This document shows positions 59,060-64,000 of a stretch of DNA of 64,000 nt, one piece after another. Below the pieces are notes generated by a model. That model worked only from the letters and a program-made list of their open reading frames with translations, was not told the origin of the DNA and made no database searches. Position 1 is the stretch's first letter, and each line of letters starts with the position of its first letter. Origin of the DNA: Lasiosphaeris hirsuta (Eukaryota; Ascomycota; Sordariomycetes; Sordariales; Lasiosphaeriaceae). The stretch lies in the NCBI GenBank assembly GCA_030549175.1, contig JAUKUA010000005.1, forward strand, positions 1,488,001 through 1,552,000, read 5' to 3'. The translations under genes were made by a program, and so were the position numbers.

Positions 59060-61310
59060 TTTGTGTTCTTTTCACATTTTTCTTCTATTCCTATCATGCC
59101 TGCCTGCGTCGGAAACACAAATAGTTTGTTGTTTTACCGGGTCCCCTTTACCATCTTGTACGATAGTTGCTTATGGGTGGGCTTCTCGTTCTCTATATTT
59201 AGATGGGAAAAGTGGAAGGGAGGACCTGGGCTCATGCTAGTTCCCTTTTATTTGCTTTGAGGTTTACAGCAGGGGATTGCTTTTCTCATTGACACATATC
59301 ACTCATACCTTTTTTCTCTTCCTCTTGCGATCACCTCGGCCACGGCGTTTCTGGGGGATGGTTTGCCGCAGAATAGCGGAGCTGTATGTTTATCTCGTTT
59401 CCCCATTTCTTACTTTGCTGTACTTATTTTGCCTTCGTTGAGCTCCATACCTGGTGGTTTGCAAGATCGGGTTCCAGCAATCGGACATGGGTAGGGAATA
59501 GGAGAATAAGTGAGTTTTTCCTTTTTGTGGCTTGCTTTGCTGTCCGTGAATTTTATCCTCGGTTGTGCGTTTTGTTTGGTGTGAGAAACTTAGTGCTGAG
59601 GTTTTCTTTTTCTTCACCCTTTCCCACAACATGGGTGCCTGCTATCTGCTACTTATATTTGGAGAGGAGACTGGAGCTAGCTGCGGGGATTTCTTATGGA
59701 AAATTACGCCTGGCAGCTACTGTCAGTAAGCCCTGGTAGTTATGGACTAGCCATGGTTTTGAACTTGCGGAAGGGGTGAAGGGCCTGTATAATTTTCTCG
59801 TCGATGCTGCTCGCTGGGAGGGTTTGGAGTGCCACTTTCGTGCTCACACAAATTTCAAATAAAAGCCTCGAATTCAATCTTGGGATGCGTGTGATATTGA
59901 AACGTATTCAATATCAAGTGACTGAAGCCATTGGTTGCGGCAACTTACCAAGGTTTGTTGCAATCTCGATGCTTCTTTACCGTTACACAATGTTATATCA
60001 CATCACATGCAAGGAGTACTAAGTACAGTCTACGGGCTTCGATTCATACAGTCTAGTAGTATTGCTTTTTTTGTTTGCAGTTTTCTCAACACGCCATTGG
60101 CGGCCCTGAGCATCGGGTATCATGTGGTTATGTCGTCTTCAGCGTTTTCGACAGACACCCACACCCACAATGCCGGAAATGTTTCCTACGCCTTGCCGTT
60201 AGAGTTCCTGGGCACTCTCGTGATTGGGGCTTACATACCTGGAGAGACATTAAACGATGCAATTGGCGACACGCTATGCAGGCGCGTGAAAAAAAGACGG
60301 TGAAGCTTGAAACATACAAATGAAAAACACTTCAGGATGTATGCATGTTCACACATAGGGAAGAAATGGATCGAAGATCGAGGATTGCGCTGCGTTTTGA
60401 CTGGGCTCAACTTCAGTTCTGATGGGGACAATCATGCGGTGGCTGCTCTCTTCCTCTCGATGAGCTCGATTGCGGGAGGTTCGCGATTAATGTGGAATGC
60501 CAATTGGCGGCGGCGATCCAGCTTAGGAGCACTATGACAGCATCAAGTGTTTGATGGAGGGGCAATGGGGCGATGGATGGAGGGGCAGGTCGCAACAGCC
60601 AGCCCCGCCATCTGTCAGGCTGGAAGCGCGGAGGGGAAAAGGGGAAGGGGAGCCCGGAAAGTCTGATTGTCGAGTAATCGCGAGCACGGGGCAGATTGTG
60701 CGCTGAGGTCTTCTGCGCGCAAGAAAGAATAGATTACAGGTGAATCTTGCCGATAAAACCTGTTCACTTTCCTTTGTCGTCAGTTCTGCGATACCTACGC
60801 GTAGTCGAGCTAGAAGGTGCCGCAGATGCCGCAAAGGGCCGGCGGGGCGTGATGGAGGTGTGGTGGCTTGAGCGGGTGTGAATCGGTGACAACCTCCTTG
60901 GGCGACCAGAATCGATACTTCAGCCGGGTGTGGCAGCCGGGGTTGAATCATAGGCCGGGAAGCACACCGAATGCCCCGCGTCCCGGCTTTCCCGTGTCGA
61001 GGACAGCTCCAGTTGGCCGGATGCTTTATTTTAAACCCCAAAAAATCTTGAGCCCTTGGCCTCAGCGGATCCAGAACGACTTTCGACGTTGGCCGCGAGC
61101 TCGACCTCGACAGCGTTAGGGAATTCGAACCGATGGCAAACATGTCGGACGAATCACAGGCCGTCCCACGACTAAGAGCTGGCGCGAGACGACCTTGCCC
61201 AGCGGCAAGAAACCCGAGGTCCGCTTCGAGGGCAGGCCTATGTGTGGCCGACTGTGTCGCCGTGGCCGCACCTACAAGGCCTGTCACATCCCCACTCTCA
61301 CTTCGCTTTG

Positions 61311-61325
61311 CCCCCCCCCCCCCCC
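61311..61325. repeat. C15 homopolymer
   Basis: Fifteen consecutive C in intergenic DNA; length should be treated as uncertain. Confidence 0.85.
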
Positions 61326-63105
61326 TTGGGGTGCCTTGGGGATGCCCTGGAGGCGCAGCCCACAGGCCCGGCGCCAAGCGAACTGGCGAAGGTTTGCATG
61401 GGAGGGGAGCATGGGAGTCCTCCAAACTTAATTAGTCTTGTCCCGCCAGCATCGACACTTTTGGTATGGTTGGAACACAGGGGGCGCATGGGGTGCTCAG
61501 GGGCAGTGGGAAAATGCGCGAATTCCAGACGGTGCTGGTGCCAGTGATGGTGCTCATGAAGGGCTGATGGGCTTTGGGTTGCCTTTCTGGAAGTGTGGAG
61601 CTGTCTTGCCCATGTCGACGCAGTTGACTGCCCAAGTCTGCACACGCAGCGGCTCCCGATCCACCCTGCGCGCCTCCAGTGCTCTGCTGATGGTGCAACC
61701 CCAGAGCCTCAGATAGGCAGCAGACAAAGTGGTTGAGACATGGAGACTGCTAACGGTTTATGTCGGCAGATTGGTAATTATTCCCTACTAGGAAGGCAAA
61801 GGGCCGGAGAGGCATTTGCCTCCGTTGGCGTCTAAAGGACACCGCAAAAGCCTCCGCTCGACAGCCTGAACCGCAAGGTCAAGTCTCAACCCAACGTTGG
61901 TTTCATTGTTTGGGAGGCGACAACTTGGCTCGTCTGTGATGGAACTGGCGCCCGGGTGCCCAGAAGCAGGCATGGAACACGGACCTCAGTGCGTAGGCAA
62001 CAGGAAACAGGTCACGAGAGCATGCCGACCGGTCAATATCAAAATCATAACAATACGCCGGGAGAAAGCCGCCTGCTGGGGTTTTGCAGTTAGCTGTCCG
62101 CGATGAGATGCGATTATGCTGTTTTCTAACCCCTGCGACGAGGTCTTGAGGGGATCCGTTTTGGATTGGCAGGGAGAGTGACTTGAGAGTCGAAAGCGCG
62201 ACGCAGCTGCGATGAGCCAATCCGATGCCGAGACTAGGCCAGAGAGCCAAGCCGACGCGCAATTCCCTAACAACGCGTTAACAAGCATCCTACCAAATCG
62301 CGTCGCGCTGAGTTAGTGCGCACTGCAATCTTGTGTGTGCATACAATTTTGGCTTGGAGCGCCCAGCCCATCCCTTCCTCCTTCTGCAGCCTGTGCGTAC
62401 CCAGTGCTTTAGTAACATGCCCCCGGCGTGCCGTGGACTCCTCCAAAGTCTCAAACGCCTACCACCAACTTCGATTTTTTCCGACCTTCTGTCCCAAATC
62501 CCCCAAGCGATTTCTCCAGTCGACCAAGACGCAGAAAATCCCACACGGCGATCCAAGTCCTGACGCAGGCACCCATCCAACCCTCTACTCCGTCTTGCTG
62601 AAATTGAGACAAGACCCACGAATTCCTGTCGAACTCAAAGCGATTTGCGAGCTGCACCCGTGCACCACCTCACATTGCCTGCTTTCCCGACCGTGGCAGC
62701 CTTCCCAAACACGCAACACGCACCACCACCACCTCCCCCCTTCGTTCGACCTTATCGACGACCGGCTCCTGCCCTGCCTCATCAGCGACGCCTCGTCTTA
62801 GCGGCGATTCCAGGATAGCATCTGATTGCTAAAGTCCAGCCTCACGTAACATCGACTCAATTTCGACCAGCGTTTTTGACGATTCAGCACCGGGATTGCC
62901 TTGCGCCCGCTGAAAGCTGTCAGCAACTCCACGAACCCCCGGCGACGATAAACCAGATCCCCGTCTACCAGCACCCGACAAGAAAATCTTCTGGAAAAAA
63001 AGGACACCTCGATACTTCCACAATATCTAGTCGCAGTAGGGGCGCCTTTTCCCCCACTCCTCTCTCTTGCACACAGCCACTCGTTGCTGAGATCACTTCT
63101 GAAGG

Positions 63106-63279
63106 GTAAGTCGCCTTTTTTACCTTTCTTGGCACATCGCGCATCCGACGCCTGGCCTGCCCCTCTACCAGCCTGTCGTCGAGCGCGACAGCGGCCGGCT
63201 CTGCTAACCTTTTCGCTTATGCCTAGCCATCCAGAAGTGTATCGTATTCCCCGCTTTTTTACGCGTGCTTTCCTTTCAG
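63106..63279 (+). other. Candidate 5' UTR intron of PP1
   Basis: GTAAGT donor, GCTAAC branch at 63203-63208 and TTTCAG acceptor, 90 nt before the PP1 start codon. The surrounding CT-rich sequence looks like a leader. Long leader introns are common in fungal housekeeping genes. The branch-to-acceptor distance (about 70 nt) is somewhat large. Confidence 0.45.
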
Positions 63280-63368
63280 ATTCGCCTTGACCGGTTGGCA
63301 TCTGTCGGTCACTACCGAGACTCCGTATCCCGTGTGCGCCATCTTTTTGGCTGGCGAGGGTTTCTGCA

Positions 63369-64000
<632 letters not shown>

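Larger units (their letters stand above)
59060..63368. other. 4.3-kb intergenic region upstream of PP1
   Basis: No recognised gene. The part to about 60.3 kb is T-rich (3' side of NTO1); 60.5-62 kb is GC-richer with long but uncharacterised open frames (for example minus strand 60532-61425) and a C15 run at 61311-61325. The final ~1 kb looks like the promoter and leader of PP1. Confidence 0.5.

Noticed and set aside
60532..61425. 297-codon minus-strand open frame
   Set aside because: Pro/Arg/Ser-rich shadow-like composition, no domain, interrupted by a C15 run; probably chance in GC-rich DNA.

Overview
The window is nuclear DNA from a filamentous ascomycete (Pezizomycotina, probably a Sordariomycete; the species cannot be read from the sequence). 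Evidence: most genes carry short introns (about 46-103 nt) with GTRAGT-type donors, CTAAC/CTGAC-like branch sites and YAG acceptors. The set includes fungal hallmark families: a Zn2Cys6 regulator, an OPT peptide transporter, PEX8, CBP3, CEM1 and NTO1. Intergenic regions are long and rich in microsatellites and C homopolymers.

Left part (1-20 kb) is gene-dense and mostly housekeeping: a DGAT1/ARE-type MBOAT acyltransferase (+), an ICMT/Ste14 prenylcysteine methyltransferase (-), a TMEM170-like ER membrane protein (-) with a 14-nt first exon, the peroxin PEX8 (+) ending in a PTS1-like SRL, a small charged protein (+), a short-chain dehydrogenase (-), dihydrofolate reductase (+), the complex III chaperone CBP3 (-), the mitochondrial 3-oxoacyl-ACP synthase CEM1 (-, with a GC-AG intron), and a seven-exon oligopeptide transporter (+).

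Middle part (20.8-39.5 kb) is looser and looks accessory: an intradiol ring-cleavage dioxygenase (+) convergent with a Zn2Cys6 regulator (-), a family III CoA-transferase-like protein (+) in which the usual catalytic Asp position appears to be Gln, then a divergent mitochondrial pair: a two-helix inner-membrane candidate (-) and PDX1, the E3-binding protein of pyruvate dehydrogenase (+).

A block of nearly 10 kb (39.5-49.4 kb) has no recognisable gene. Right part (49.4-64 kb): an LRR protein (+), the PHD/ePHD histone-reader NTO1/BRPF (+), and the 5' part of protein phosphatase 1 (GLC7, +), cut by the window edge. NTO1 and GLC7 each show a one-base frame break in a run of six C where seven would restore the frame. 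As PP1 is normally essential, base-calling or assembly errors are the simplest explanation.

Functional theme: several genes serve mitochondrial and lipid metabolism. CEM1 feeds mitochondrial fatty-acid and lipoate synthesis, PDX1 carries a lipoyl domain, CBP3 serves complex III, DGAT1 makes storage lipid and PEX8 organises peroxisomal import. They are scattered among other genes and do not form an obvious cluster. I found no convincing new multi-gene system. The most useful leads are the paired homopolymer breaks, the CoA-transferase-like protein with an altered catalytic site, and the unexplained gene-poor blocks.
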